From Lyngbya aestuarii BL J (GTDB lineage: Bacteria; Cyanobacteriota; Cyanobacteriia; Cyanobacteriales; Microcoleaceae), in NCBI RefSeq assembly GCF_000478195.2, contig NZ_AUZM01000022.1:26305-90304 (forward strand): a stretch of 64,000 bases of DNA, in the 5' to 3' direction. The position numbers were made by a program, and so were the translations under genes. Shown here one piece after another: positions 18,581 to 27,822 of this stretch. The notes under the pieces were generated by a model, which did no database searches, was not told where the DNA came from, and was given only the letters and a program-made list of their open reading frames with translations. Within the stretch, counting starts at the first letter, position 1; the number at the start of each line of letters is the position of its first letter.

Positions 18581-20623
18581 ATGATAATTGATGAAGTGAT
18601 ACAGGTGCTTAATGCTAGCCTGTCAGAACCTTTAACTTCTCTCCAAGAACTGATACTCCGTCAATCATGGGAGGGAAAAACCTATACAGTTATTGCTCAG
18701 GAAGCCTTTTATGGAGCAGAACGAGTTCGTAAAGTGGCAGCCCGATTATGGTTGTTACTCAGTGAAACCTGGTCTGAACCCATAAACAAAGCCAATTTTC
18801 GCAAAATTTTGGAGTCCCGTTCTTTGACCCTTGCTCAACAGCAGTTAATCCAAAAGCAATCAGAATCTTTAGTGAGAACCGTTGTCGAATTTCCCAATCG
18901 TCCTTTACTGTATAACTCTCGCTTTTATATTCCTCGACCTCCCATCGAGGAACTCGCCCATGCAGAAATGACCCAACCCGGAAGTCTGATTCGGATTAGA
19001 GCGCCTCGAAAAATGGGAAAAAGCTCCCTCATTTTTTATTTGTTAGCTCAAGCAGAAGTTGAAAACTACCAGAGTGTGATTATCGATTTTCAGCAAGCAG
19101 ATCGAATTATTTTTAGCGATCTCAATAAACTCTTACGTTGGTTCAGTATTAATGTCACGCGCGAACTCAACTTAGAGTCAAGACTCGATCAATATTGGGA
19201 TGAAGATATTGGGAGCAAAGTAAGCTGCACCAACTACTTTCAAGCTTATATTTTAACTCAAATCCAGTCTCCTATTATTCTGGCTTTAACAGAAGTTGAT
19301 CGGGTGTTTGAATATCCCGAAATTGCTGGAGAATTTTTTCCGTTGTTGAGATTTTGGCACGAACAAGCTCGCCAGGTTAATAGTTGGCAAAAACTACGGA
19401 TGATTGTTACCTACTCAACAGAAATTTATCTTCCTCTCCAGCTTCATCAATCCCCGTTTAATGTGGGTTTACCTCTAACATTAAAATCGTTTACCGCTCA
19501 ACAAGTCCAACAACTTGCTCACCAATACGGATTAACTTGGATCGGAAATTCTCACATCGAACAACTGATGAATATGGTTGGAGGACATCCTTATTTAATT
19601 CAGTTAGCATTTTATCATCTCGCTTTTCCAGAATATCCCTTTCATCAACAATCTGTTATCCAGTCATCTAATTCTACACCTGAAAATGAAGTCTTAACTT
19701 CTCCTCAAAGTCGCTTTCAAAATCTATTAGAAAAAGCTCCAACGGAAGCGGGAATTTTTAATGACTATTTGCGTCATTTATTGACAAAAATTCAATCTGA
19801 TCCCCAATTAAAAGCTTCAGTTAAAAAGATAGTTGAATCGGATACAGGTGTAGAAATCGAGTCAATTATTGCACACAAATTAAAGAGTCTTGGACTGATT
19901 CATCTAGAAGGTGATCGAGTTCAGCTTTGTTGTGCATTGTACCGTCTGTATTTGACCAAACAACTTTTATCCACTTCGGGGGACGCCCCCCTCTCCACAT
20001 TAATTCCATATCCTGATACAAGTGAGATGGAAGATACTTCTGATTCTGAACAGTTGAAAAAAGAAAACTTAGAATTGCAGCAGCTTTGTAACTTAGATGA
20101 ATTAACTCAACTGGCGAATCAACGTTATTTTAATAGCTATTTGCAAATGGAATGGCAACGTGCATCCCGTAACCAGACTGATCTATCTTTAATTGTTTGT
20201 GATATTGATTATTTCAAAATCTACAATCAAATTTATGGCTATTCTGCGGGGGATGATTGTTTGCGACAAATTGCAAGATCAATTCGAGAATGTGTGAACC
20301 GTCCAGATGATGTTGTTGCTCGTTATGGCGGCGAAGAATTTTCGATTGTACTTCCTCGAACTGATCTTTCAGGAGCAGTATGTGTTGCCGAAAGAATCCG
20401 TGAAAAGGTAAGATCTTTAGCAATTGAAATTAAAAGCAATAAGTTTGGTGGCTTTCCTGATGAATTTGTCACAGTTAGTGTGGGTGTCTCTCATACAATT
20501 CCCCATTCAGATGAAGACTATACATCGATTGTACAAGCAACGGAACGCGCACTGTATCAATCCAAAAGAAAGGGACGTAATCGAGTAACGGTGAGTCAGT
20601 TTCAAGCCAGTACAGTGAATTAA
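18581..20623 (+). CDS. HTH-AAA-GGDEF fusion (AAA-like ATPase with diguanylate cyclase)
   Basis: 680 residues. Residues 1-100 match the N-terminal HTH region found in vWA-MoxR-associated (vMAP) proteins of cyanobacteria. Residues 105-470 form an AAA-like ATPase of the AAA_35 type, with Walker A RKMGKSS at 143-149 and a hydrophobic strand ending in ALTEVDRV as the Walker B-like part. Residues about 510-675 are a GGDEF domain with the active loop RYGGEEF (GGEEF 583-587). The inhibitory I-site RPDD sits five residues before it. The predicted product is c-di-GMP, controlled by the ATPase module. ATP-dependent sensing and the DNA-binding role of the HTH are inference. A similar ATPase gene follows after 25 bases. 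Confidence 0.85.
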   Translation: MIIDEVIQVLNASLSEPLTSLQELILRQSWEGKTYTVIAQEAFYGAERVRKVAARLWLLLSETWSEPINKANFRKILESRSLTLAQQQLIQKQSESLVRTVVEFPNRPLLYNSRFYIPRPPIEELAHAEMTQPGSLIRIRAPRKMGKSSLIFYLLAQAEVENYQSVIIDFQQADRIIFSDLNKLLRWFSINVTRELNLESRLDQYWDEDIGSKVSCTNYFQAYILTQIQSPIILALTEVDRVFEYPEIAGEFFPLLRFWHEQARQVNSWQKLRMIVTYSTEIYLPLQLHQSPFNVGLPLTLKSFTAQQVQQLAHQYGLTWIGNSHIEQLMNMVGGHPYLIQLAFYHLAFPEYPFHQQSVIQSSNSTPENEVLTSPQSRFQNLLEKAPTEAGIFNDYLRHLLTKIQSDPQLKASVKKIVESDTGVEIESIIAHKLKSLGLIHLEGDRVQLCCALYRLYLTKQLLSTSGDAPLSTLIPYPDTSEMEDTSDSEQLKKENLELQQLCNLDELTQLANQRYFNSYLQMEWQRASRNQTDLSLIVCDIDYFKIYNQIYGYSAGDDCLRQIARSIRECVNRPDDVVARYGGEEFSIVLPRTDLSGAVCVAERIREKVRSLAIEIKSNKFGGFPDEFVTVSVGVSHTIPHSDEDYTSIVQATERALYQSKRKGRNRVTVSQFQASTVN

Positions 20624-20648
20624 ATTTTTCAGATTAAATAATGGGTGG

Positions 20649-21854
20649 GTGCTAATGTTTGTCTCTAGGTATCAGGTTGGTGGCAGTCTCAAAAGTGATG
20701 ATTCAAGTTATATCATTAGAACAGCAGATTTGGAGCTTTATCAAGCCCTTAAACAGGGAAAATTTTGTTCTATTTTGGATGCTCGTCAAATGGGTAAGTC
20801 ATCTTTATTAGTTAGAACAAAACAACATTTAGAAGCAGAAAAATTTTGTTGTATCTCTCTCAATCTAAGTAGTTTGAGTGACAAAAATACAAATCGAGAA
20901 TGCTGGTATAAAGGACTTTTGTTTCAAATTAGTGGCGAGCTAAATTTAATCAAAAAAATCAACTTTAATTTTAATATTTGGTGGAATCAACATAGAAATC
21001 TCCAACCCATTCAGCGACTCCATTACTTTATTCGAGAAATTTTGACCCTTTATCTTCCGCAAGCCCAACTAATTTTCTTGATGGATGAGGTCGATAGTCT
21101 CCTCAGTTTACCTTTTTCTCTCGATGATTTTTTTAGCTTGATTCGATTTTACTATAGTCAGCGTGCGATCGCACTTGAATATAACCGTCTAACTTTTGCT
21201 GTATTTGGTGTAGCAACACCCTCCGATTTAATCAAAGATAGCCTTCAGAGTCCCTTTTTGATTGGGACTGAAATCAAACTTTCAGGATTTAAAGCCACAG
21301 AAGTTCAACCCTTGATTAAAGGATTTGAAGGCAAAGTCTCTCCCCCTAATCTGATCTTAAAAGAAATATTGTTGTGGACAGATGGACAACCTTTTTTAAC
21401 TCAAAAAATTTGTCAAATTATTTGGAAAATTAGTCAGAAAAGGCCGAGAAAACAGATGATGATTCCCGAAGGGAAAGAAAAAAAATGGATAGCAATAATT
21501 ATCTATAATTTTATTTTGCAAAATTGGCAATTTCAAGACGAACCCGAACATTTAAAAACAATCCAAAACCGTCTAACTTATCATCAAGAAAAAACTCAAA
21601 AAAACTTAAAAATTTATCAGCAAATTTTACAAAATGTTGACGTTAAAGTTGATCAGAGTCTAGAACAGACCGAACTCTTACTCAGTGGATTAGTCGTTAA
21701 ACAGCAAGGTTTATTAAAAGTAAAAAATCCCATTTATCGCCATGTATTTAACCTCAACTGGGTTGAAGATCAACTGACTCAGTTTCAAGACTTAGAACAT
21801 CAAGATTTAGAATACCAATCCGTTTTCAATAAATCAAGCTTTTCTTCGAGTTGA
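20649..21854 (+). CDS. AAA-like (AAA_35) ATPase without output domain
   Basis: 401 residues; start GTG 20649 or ATG 20655. It opens with the AAA_35 signature: YQVGGSLKSDDSSYIIRTADLELYQALKQGKFC, then Walker A DARQMGKSS and a Walker B-like strand LIFLMDEVDSLL. In cyanobacteria this module is often joined to WD40 or other effector domains. Here it ends soon after the ATPase, with a low-complexity tail. It probably forms a unit with the upstream HTH/AAA/GGDEF gene. Its last 55 bases overlap the convergent pyruvyltransferase gene. Confidence 0.8.
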   Translation: MLMFVSRYQVGGSLKSDDSSYIIRTADLELYQALKQGKFCSILDARQMGKSSLLVRTKQHLEAEKFCCISLNLSSLSDKNTNRECWYKGLLFQISGELNLIKKINFNFNIWWNQHRNLQPIQRLHYFIREILTLYLPQAQLIFLMDEVDSLLSLPFSLDDFFSLIRFYYSQRAIALEYNRLTFAVFGVATPSDLIKDSLQSPFLIGTEIKLSGFKATEVQPLIKGFEGKVSPPNLILKEILLWTDGQPFLTQKICQIIWKISQKRPRKQMMIPEGKEKKWIAIIIYNFILQNWQFQDEPEHLKTIQNRLTYHQEKTQKNLKIYQQILQNVDVKVDQSLEQTELLLSGLVVKQQGLLKVKNPIYRHVFNLNWVEDQLTQFQDLEHQDLEYQSVFNKSSFSSS

Positions 21855-22723
21855 ACGGTTAAGCCTTCCAGTTGGGAATCTGAACTCAGTTGTTGTCGTC
21901 CCGTTTGAGCAATTTTTAGGAGTTGCATTCCATAAAGTTCTTCTTGTTCTTGCCAAAATTGACTAATTTTTGGAAACTGTAGGAAACTATTTTTCCAATG
22001 GGTAAAAGCATTGAAACCTGAACGAATTCCCCGAGCATACTTTGGATAAGATTTAATCAAAGGAGAAAGAAAATAAGGATAATATTGAACATCAATAGAA
22101 GAACACCAATCTTGCCATTTAAACAGTAAAATTCTCGGACTGGTTATTATCGGAATCCAAGGAACTCTAAAAGTATCCGCAATAATGGCACCGTGCATCG
22201 CTTCAGCGAGTAAAACTTCAGTTTGGCTAATAGTAGATAAAACCTCATCAACGGAGGAACGAGGATCAAGATAATGAAACCCAATTTGTTCACAGATATT
22301 TTGCCAGATGTTATCTGCAAAAGTGGCATGATGAATATGGGGCATATAGGTAAAACGATAATTTTTTTGGGGTGAGGGCTGATATAAACGTCGGGTTAAA
22401 ATTGCGCCATCTGTAATTGCTAAATCGGGAGATAACCCTAACTTTTGAGCCGATAATTTTCCACGAACACAATAAAGTTTCCAGTTTTTATCTAAAGTTT
22501 TTAAAGGCTGTTCATAACCCACACCCGTACTAAAAATAATTAACTGTTTTGCTTGAGGAACTCGTTGAGATAAAAATTGATTGAGTAGTGTTCCTATGCC
22601 TATAAAAGTCGTGGTTTCATCTTCATCAAATAATCCCGGCAAGAGTTGGGGCCACAACCAATTGTTTAGTTGATCTCCAAAGTTATTAGACCCATCCCGA
22701 CGCTTGTAATAAAAGAGTTTCAT
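21800..22723 (-). CDS. Polysaccharide pyruvyl transferase family protein
   Basis: 307 residues. Family hallmarks are the start MKLFYYKRRDGSNNFGDQLN, GIGTLLNQFL, the VRGKLSAQKLGL segment and LLAEAMHGAIIADTFRVPWI. Members add pyruvate ketals, or act as related transferases, on exopolysaccharide and cell-wall sugars. It is the last gene of a three-gene glycan cluster. Its ATG overlaps the stop of the glycosyltransferase before it (ATGA at 22720-22723), so translation is coupled. Its 3' end overlaps the convergent AAA gene. Confidence 0.85.
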   Translation of the reverse strand: MKLFYYKRRDGSNNFGDQLNNWLWPQLLPGLFDEDETTTFIGIGTLLNQFLSQRVPQAKQLIIFSTGVGYEQPLKTLDKNWKLYCVRGKLSAQKLGLSPDLAITDGAILTRRLYQPSPQKNYRFTYMPHIHHATFADNIWQNICEQIGFHYLDPRSSVDEVLSTISQTEVLLAEAMHGAIIADTFRVPWIPIITSPRILLFKWQDWCSSIDVQYYPYFLSPLIKSYPKYARGIRSGFNAFTHWKNSFLQFPKISQFWQEQEELYGMQLLKIAQTGRQQLSSDSQLEGLTVQLEEKLDLLKTDWYSKS

Positions 22724-23754
22724 CGTTTAAGTGTGTTTAAGGCGAAAGATGCAATTTTAGATTGTCCTCGATTAATCATCCAAGATAGATAGCGACTTTC
22801 AAGAATCATGTTTTGAACTTGACGGGGTTTAGAACACCATTCATAAAACGCCGCAGTTGCAGTTTCTTCGAGAAAATAACGCCAGTTTTGAGTGATTTTA
22901 TCCCGGTGAATTTGATTCAGTTTTGATTGAGCATTCCGAATTAAGTATTTTCGGATCGTTTGATTGGATTTTAACTGTTTTAGAGCGAAAAGCAACTCAT
23001 TTAAAGAAGTGACTTCTAAATAATGAAAATTTGGTATTCCCTCGGCGCGATAAGCGGACTCGTAACCCAAAACAGCGGGTACACCCGCCAACCAAGCATT
23101 AAAAAGTTTTGTTGCCGGTTTATTAATATATTTATTCTCTTTTCCAAAACTGCGAATAGCAACCACAGCATCGGCTTGACTGTAATCATTCCAACGAGGA
23201 TCAATTGTTTGATAATCTGTCCAGTGATTTTTATTAATAATCGGACACCAATTTAAGCCGAGTTGAGACAGGGTATTTTTCCATTCATCGCTTAAAAGTT
23301 CGGGAGCGAGATTATTAAGATGACCAAAAAAAACGACATTTTCAAACCTTTCTCCCCGTTTATAATCCCGAGGAATTAATCCGGGTTGTGGCCAGTGAGG
23401 AATATAATGTCCGGGGTTTATTCTTTCTACTTCTTCAGGATTTTGAACCACATGAAGTTGAGCATAGGGATAGAAATTTGATTCGGCTTTGATACAAATG
23501 AGCAGTAAATTTCTGCCCGGTTTGGATGGTTTATGAACCGAAAGACAGTTGCGATGAGTCAGGACAATTCCAGACTGAGGGAAATAATCGACTAATTGAC
23601 AAGGAAAACCATCTGCTTTTAAACGAAGATAAGTTTGTAAGATCCAAGCATAAATTCCGAGTCCAAATCCTGCCCAATTTTCATTAATATTTTGAGGTAT
23701 TGTTTTGGGAAAAAGAGCATGAGGGATGTAAAAATAGATATTTGGCTGAATCAT
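22720..23754 (-). CDS. GT-B-type glycosyltransferase
   Basis: 344 residues, soluble. The Rossmann-like C-terminal half contains the run KPATKLFNAWLAGVPAVLGYESAYRAEG. This is the donor-binding pattern of GT-B glycosyltransferases, where the nucleotide-sugar site is met by a conserved acidic or Ala-Gly-Val-Pro segment. The N-terminal half (NWAGFGLGIYAWILQTYLRLKADGF) fits an acceptor domain. Sugar and acceptor are unknown. It lies between an HpsE-like GT2 gene (13-base gap) and the pyruvyltransferase gene (4-base overlap). Confidence 0.75.
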   Translation of the reverse strand: MIQPNIYFYIPHALFPKTIPQNINENWAGFGLGIYAWILQTYLRLKADGFPCQLVDYFPQSGIVLTHRNCLSVHKPSKPGRNLLLICIKAESNFYPYAQLHVVQNPEEVERINPGHYIPHWPQPGLIPRDYKRGERFENVVFFGHLNNLAPELLSDEWKNTLSQLGLNWCPIINKNHWTDYQTIDPRWNDYSQADAVVAIRSFGKENKYINKPATKLFNAWLAGVPAVLGYESAYRAEGIPNFHYLEVTSLNELLFALKQLKSNQTIRKYLIRNAQSKLNQIHRDKITQNWRYFLEETATAAFYEWCSKPRQVQNMILESRYLSWMINRGQSKIASFALNTLKR

Positions 23755-23767
23755 TGATTGTTTATTT

Positions 23768-24715
23768 CTAGGTTTTTAACCAATAATAAAAAGGACTAAT
23801 TAAACTATTCCAGTAAAGTTCCAATTCACAACGACTGACTAAATCTGTATTGAGAATTTTATAATAAGTCCAGTAATGAATAATCAATTTACGAAGATCA
23901 TTGAAAATATAAACGATTGTAAAAACAGGTTTTTTCCAAGTTGGAAGTTGCAGCATTCGAGTGTGATAACGACTTAAGCCAATTCCCCGCAGCAGCTTCA
24001 AAAGATAGGATTTTTGTAAGCGATTGTTAGGAATATGATGATCGACTTTCATGTGGGGATTGTGCCAAATTTCCCAACCCGTTTTCCTTAAATAAGACAG
24101 AATTTCAATATCTTCGCCTTTATTGTTTAAAGACTGGGCTGATACTCCCGTGAAAAAAGGCCGTTCGGGGACGCATTCCAACCAAGCTTGCTTGCGAATC
24201 ACCAAACCCGCACCGGGAGGAAATAACCAGCGTTCTAATAAGTCATAACGAAACGTTTCTTCTCCGCGATCAATAATGGCTAAAAAGCAAGCAATTCGAT
24301 GGAAATTTTCGGGGGGATTCGCTTCATATAATGGCTTCAGTTGACTTCCGTAAGCCCCCGCTTGAGGGTGCAATTGAGCAAACGAATAAGCCGAATAAAT
24401 CCAATCCGTATGGGGTAAGTTATCATCATCAAGAAAACCAATTAGAGGACTTTTGGCTTCCTTGAAAGCCAAACGTCGGGCAAATGCTATCCCCTGTTTC
24501 GATTCAAAACAATAGCGAATTTGGGGATAATTTTGGGTGCATTCTGACTGGTATTTTTGAATTATTTTTTGGGTGTTATCCGTACTGTTGTTGTCAACGA
24601 TCAGAATTTCCCAAGCCAGGTTTTCGGTCTGCTTTTGAGCAAGGAGCCGTTCCAAAACTTCGGGTAATCGATATTCTCCGTTATAGGTGCAGATTACAAC
24701 CGTAAAATTCATCAT
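23768..24715 (-). CDS. hpsE: GT2 glycosyltransferase, HpsE-like
   Basis: 315 residues, GT-A fold. FTVVICTYNG at the start, the VDNNSTDNTQK nucleotide-binding strand and the catalytic metal motif FLDDDNLPHTDW define family 2. The matching middle (NFHRIACFLAIIDRGEE, PPGAGLVIRKQAWLECVP) and the RLQKSYLLKLLRGIGLSRYH segment resemble HpsE. HpsE is a glycosyltransferase of the hormogonium polysaccharide (hps) locus of filamentous cyanobacteria. HpsE identity is inferred from remembered family sequence. The gene is the first of the cluster; no other hps genes are visible here. Confidence 0.75.
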   Translation of the reverse strand: MMNFTVVICTYNGEYRLPEVLERLLAQKQTENLAWEILIVDNNSTDNTQKIIQKYQSECTQNYPQIRYCFESKQGIAFARRLAFKEAKSPLIGFLDDDNLPHTDWIYSAYSFAQLHPQAGAYGSQLKPLYEANPPENFHRIACFLAIIDRGEETFRYDLLERWLFPPGAGLVIRKQAWLECVPERPFFTGVSAQSLNNKGEDIEILSYLRKTGWEIWHNPHMKVDHHIPNNRLQKSYLLKLLRGIGLSRYHTRMLQLPTWKKPVFTIVYIFNDLRKLIIHYWTYYKILNTDLVSRCELELYWNSLISPFYYWLKT

Positions 24716-25074
24716 AATCAGAAAACAAAGTCAACGATTGAGTTTACATTTATTCAAATTATCATTATCAACTACAACGGTAACAGCGTTCAAGACTTTT
24801 GCCTCTCATTTTAGAGAAATGGTACTCCGGTAAAATTAGAATGTACGGGTTAATTAGACATTAAAGCTCCGGGCAAAGCAAGGGTTTTTACTGAATATTT
24901 ACATTAATTTGATACCGGAGAGCCTTTTTTAAAGTTTTGAGCGAATATGCGGTTGATGTTTTAATCTGAGCAACGGGTTAAATTGATCTGAATTGCCCGG
25001 CTGTGAAAAAACTTGATTTCTTGAAAAACTCTGTGATAATATATTTATCTGTTTAAAAAATAACCGTTGAGCGA
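24716..25074. other. Divergent intergenic region with inverted repeat
   Basis: 359 bases between divergent genes. CTCCGG (24867-24872) and CCGGAG (24915-24920) form a distant inverted repeat, followed by a T-run at 24925-24930. It could be the end of a small plus-strand transcript. No other structure is seen. Confidence 0.35.
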
Positions 25075-26304
25075 ATGCTACCGAGCGATTTATTAAGTCA
25101 TCGTCAACAGGGAGAAACAATTATTCCTCTGCGCCTGAAGATTGACGCTCAAAATTTAGAGACTGCAACTCAGGCAATTTCCTGCTTTCAAAATGCGGTA
25201 AATTCGACTCAGGGAGAACTCAACCAACGCCTCAGTGAATTTGAAGGAGACAGTCCCAATTATCGTCTGCAACGAGGACTAGCTCATATACTCAAAAGTA
25301 GTTTTTGTACCTTTGAAATTATTAGTCCTCTCGAACCTGTTGAATTACGAGAACAGGTGTTTACATTAGCCGCCCAAACAATTCCGAGTGTAGAAAGTAC
25401 ACAAAAAACATTAGAAACTCTGGCTTTAAATTTATCTCAAAACCTGAAAAGAGAGGTGGTTTTAGATGAAATTAGAGCTGGTTTATATGCCGATTTACAA
25501 GAAAATAGAATCCTCACTCAATTTGACGAACCGACTCCAGAAGCCTTATTACATCGGTTTAATTTATCTCAAGTTCAGGGGATTTTTTATCGAGCCAGTG
25601 AGATTAAAATTAATGCTCATCGTAATGATCCCGGTGAATATAAGCTCTTATTTCGCTATCTCAAGCTATTTCAATTAATGACCTATATTGAAGGTGACGC
25701 CGAACATGGTTTTACCCTAACTTTAGACGGGCCAACCAGTTTATTTAAACCCAGTACCCGTTATGGTTTAGCATTAGCTAAAATGATTCCGGCTTTACTT
25801 CATGTGACTCGCTGGAGTCTCAAAGCTAAACTACAACAACGTGATCCTTATAGTGGAGTCATTCGGACTGGCTACTTTAGCCTCAATTCTGATTGTGATT
25901 TAGTCAGTCATTATCCCCCTGGAAAACCCTATGATAGTATGCTAGAACAGTCTTTTGCCAAACGTTGGAAATCACTAAAAACAGACTGGAAACTCGAACG
26001 CGAAGTTGATCTAATTCCCCTTCCCGGAAGTGTAATGATTCCTGATTTTCGTTTGGTTCATCCGGATGGACGAGTGTTTTTATTAGAAATTGTTGGGTAT
26101 TGGCGTCCGGAATATTTACAAAAGAAATTTTATCAAGTTCGTCATTCTGACTGTGATCATTTAATCTTAGCGATTTCCGAACGCTTGAATTTAGAAAAAG
26201 CAGGTGTTAAACTTAATAATATTCCTGCTTGTATTGTCTGGTTTAAAAACAAGTTACAGCCGAAAGCAATTTTAGAGGCGATTGAACCCTCATCAAAGGA
26301 CTAA
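25075..26304 (+). CDS. DUF790 (Bax1-like) nuclease
   Basis: 409 residues. The family is recognisable from MLPSDLLSHRQQGETIIPLRL at the start, the RLQRGLAHILKSSFCTFE segment and the C-terminal nuclease core MIPDFRLVHPDGRVFLLEIVGYW. That core carries a PD-(D/E)xK-type arrangement (Asp in PDF, Glu in LEIVG). Archaeal Bax1 is a structure-specific endonuclease that works with the XPB helicase in nucleotide excision repair. In many genomes the two genes are adjacent. Here the upstream neighbour is a glycosyltransferase, so no XPB partner is visible in this window. Confidence 0.85.
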   Translation: MLPSDLLSHRQQGETIIPLRLKIDAQNLETATQAISCFQNAVNSTQGELNQRLSEFEGDSPNYRLQRGLAHILKSSFCTFEIISPLEPVELREQVFTLAAQTIPSVESTQKTLETLALNLSQNLKREVVLDEIRAGLYADLQENRILTQFDEPTPEALLHRFNLSQVQGIFYRASEIKINAHRNDPGEYKLLFRYLKLFQLMTYIEGDAEHGFTLTLDGPTSLFKPSTRYGLALAKMIPALLHVTRWSLKAKLQQRDPYSGVIRTGYFSLNSDCDLVSHYPPGKPYDSMLEQSFAKRWKSLKTDWKLEREVDLIPLPGSVMIPDFRLVHPDGRVFLLEIVGYWRPEYLQKKFYQVRHSDCDHLILAISERLNLEKAGVKLNNIPACIVWFKNKLQPKAILEAIEPSSKD

Positions 26305-26585
26305 CTGACTTCCATAAATTCCATAACAGGGCCAGTTGAATCTTTAACCATTGCGATTCCTGTAAATCCCCAACGTTGTAAAATCCCTTTTAATTGAGAA
26401 CCTGAAATCGATTCTACACTAAAACGGTCAGCCATATCACTGGCGTGTTTATTGAGATAACTTAAGGCTTCAAAATCTTCAGAAAAAAGCAATAAAAAGC
26501 TTTGAACTGAATCAGGATTAGGTCGAGCGGAAACATATTGACCATCGGCTCTAGAACGCAAAAGATAGTAAATTTGAGAATACAT
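26301..26585 (-). CDS. Conserved small cyanobacterial protein, function unknown
   Basis: 94 residues, soluble and compact (QIYYLLRSRADGQYVSARP at the start). No catalytic motif or signal peptide is seen. It resembles short conserved proteins in cyanobacteria that I cannot name. The stop overlaps the 3' end of the DUF790 gene by 4 bases, convergent. Confidence 0.7.
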   Translation of the reverse strand: MYSQIYYLLRSRADGQYVSARPNPDSVQSFLLLFSEDFEALSYLNKHASDMADRFSVESISGSQLKGILQRWGFTGIAMVKDSTGPVMEFMEVS

Positions 26586-26659
26586 TTCAATTCAGTTATT
26601 CGAGATTACAAGATGGATAGAAAAAAACGAAAAGCAATCGAATCTTCGGTCTAATTATT

Positions 26660-27712
26660 CTATTTTAGATTTTCTAGTTTAATTCTAGGATCAACAAATT
26701 TAAGTAGCAAATCTGCTAAAAGATTACCCACAATCAACATCACAGCCCCGAGCATCAAACTCGCCATAACCAAATACAAATCTTGTTGTCGAACCGCTTG
26801 CAAAACCAGTTTACCGAGTCCCGGCCAATTAAAAAAGTTTTCGGTAATAAAAGCACCTCCCAATAAACCTGCAAACTCAAAACCCAGTAAAGTAATTAAA
26901 GGATTAACAGCATTTCGCAAAGCATGAACATAAATCACCCGATTTTCTGGAAGTCCTTTTGCTCGTGCAGTTTGAATATAATCTTGACGTAAAACATCCA
27001 ATAATTGTCCCCGCATTAACCGTTGTAAACCTGCAAAACTGGTAATACTTAAAGCAATCGTAGGTAAGATCATATGCCAGGCTATATCCACAATTTTACC
27101 GCCCAAAGAAAGATCAGGAAAATCAATACTGGTCATTCCCCCCACTGGAAATAAGGGAGACGTTGTTTGAGCTAGATAGAGTAACAATAAAGCGGTGATA
27201 AAAGCGGGGAACCCTTGCCCGGTATAACTCAACACTTGTAAAATTCGATCTAGCCTTTTATTTTGATTAACTGCGGCAATAATTCCCAGAGGGATGGCAA
27301 TTGCCCACGTAATAATCAGAGAAGAAATCGCTAGTAATAAAGTTGCTGGAACTCGCTCCCAAAGCAATTCAGAGACAGGCCGACGGTTCTCAAAACTAAA
27401 GCCAAAATCGCCTTGAGTAATGATTTGTTTTAACCAAATCCAATATTGTTGAATCGGAGGTTGATCCAAGCCAAATTCTTCTCGGAGTTGGGCAATAGTT
27501 TCCGGGGAAATTTGCGGCATATCTTGATATTTATCTAAAAAATTACCGGGTGCAAGCTGAGTAATGGTAAAACAAAGAGCCGAAGCTAAAAGAAGCGTAA
27601 TAGCCGCTTGTAAAAGACGCTTGACAATATAAGCAAACGTTTCATTAGCAAAGATCGAAAGCAAAGAATTCCAAAACCGTTTTCCGACTTGAGTAAAAGT
27701 TTCACTGGTCAT
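26660..27712 (-). CDS. ABC transporter permease, DppB/OppB type
   Basis: 350 residues, six or more helices. The BPD_transp motif with its EAA-loop sequence (DYIQTARAKGLPENRVIYVHALRNAVNPL) is clear near residues 245-275. The N-terminal hydrophobic helix and the large LAPGNFLDKY periplasmic loop are typical of peptide/nickel-class permeases. It imports substrates across the inner membrane with two ATPases and a binding protein. None of these partners lies next to it, so the cluster is split as often happens in cyanobacteria. The substrate cannot be told from sequence. Confidence 0.9.
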   Translation of the reverse strand: MTSETFTQVGKRFWNSLLSIFANETFAYIVKRLLQAAITLLLASALCFTITQLAPGNFLDKYQDMPQISPETIAQLREEFGLDQPPIQQYWIWLKQIITQGDFGFSFENRRPVSELLWERVPATLLLAISSLIITWAIAIPLGIIAAVNQNKRLDRILQVLSYTGQGFPAFITALLLLYLAQTTSPLFPVGGMTSIDFPDLSLGGKIVDIAWHMILPTIALSITSFAGLQRLMRGQLLDVLRQDYIQTARAKGLPENRVIYVHALRNAVNPLITLLGFEFAGLLGGAFITENFFNWPGLGKLVLQAVRQQDLYLVMASLMLGAVMLIVGNLLADLLLKFVDPRIKLENLK

Positions 27713-27737
27713 TGTAATTATTCAGTTTAAAAGAGCG

Positions 27738-27766
27738 TAGGAAAGACGTTGCACGCAACGCCTCTA
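27738..27766. repeat. Degenerate palindromic intergenic repeat
   Basis: CGTTGC (27747-27752) and GCAACG (27755-27760) form a perfect six-base stem, flanked by TAGG and CCTCTA. Related degenerate copies are at 35525-35550 and 43682-43705, all in intergenic DNA. Confidence 0.5.
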
Positions 27767-27822
27767 GAAAAATATCAAATCACTCACTGATCATTGAGGA
27801 GCAATCTGATTTTTACCCTTGA

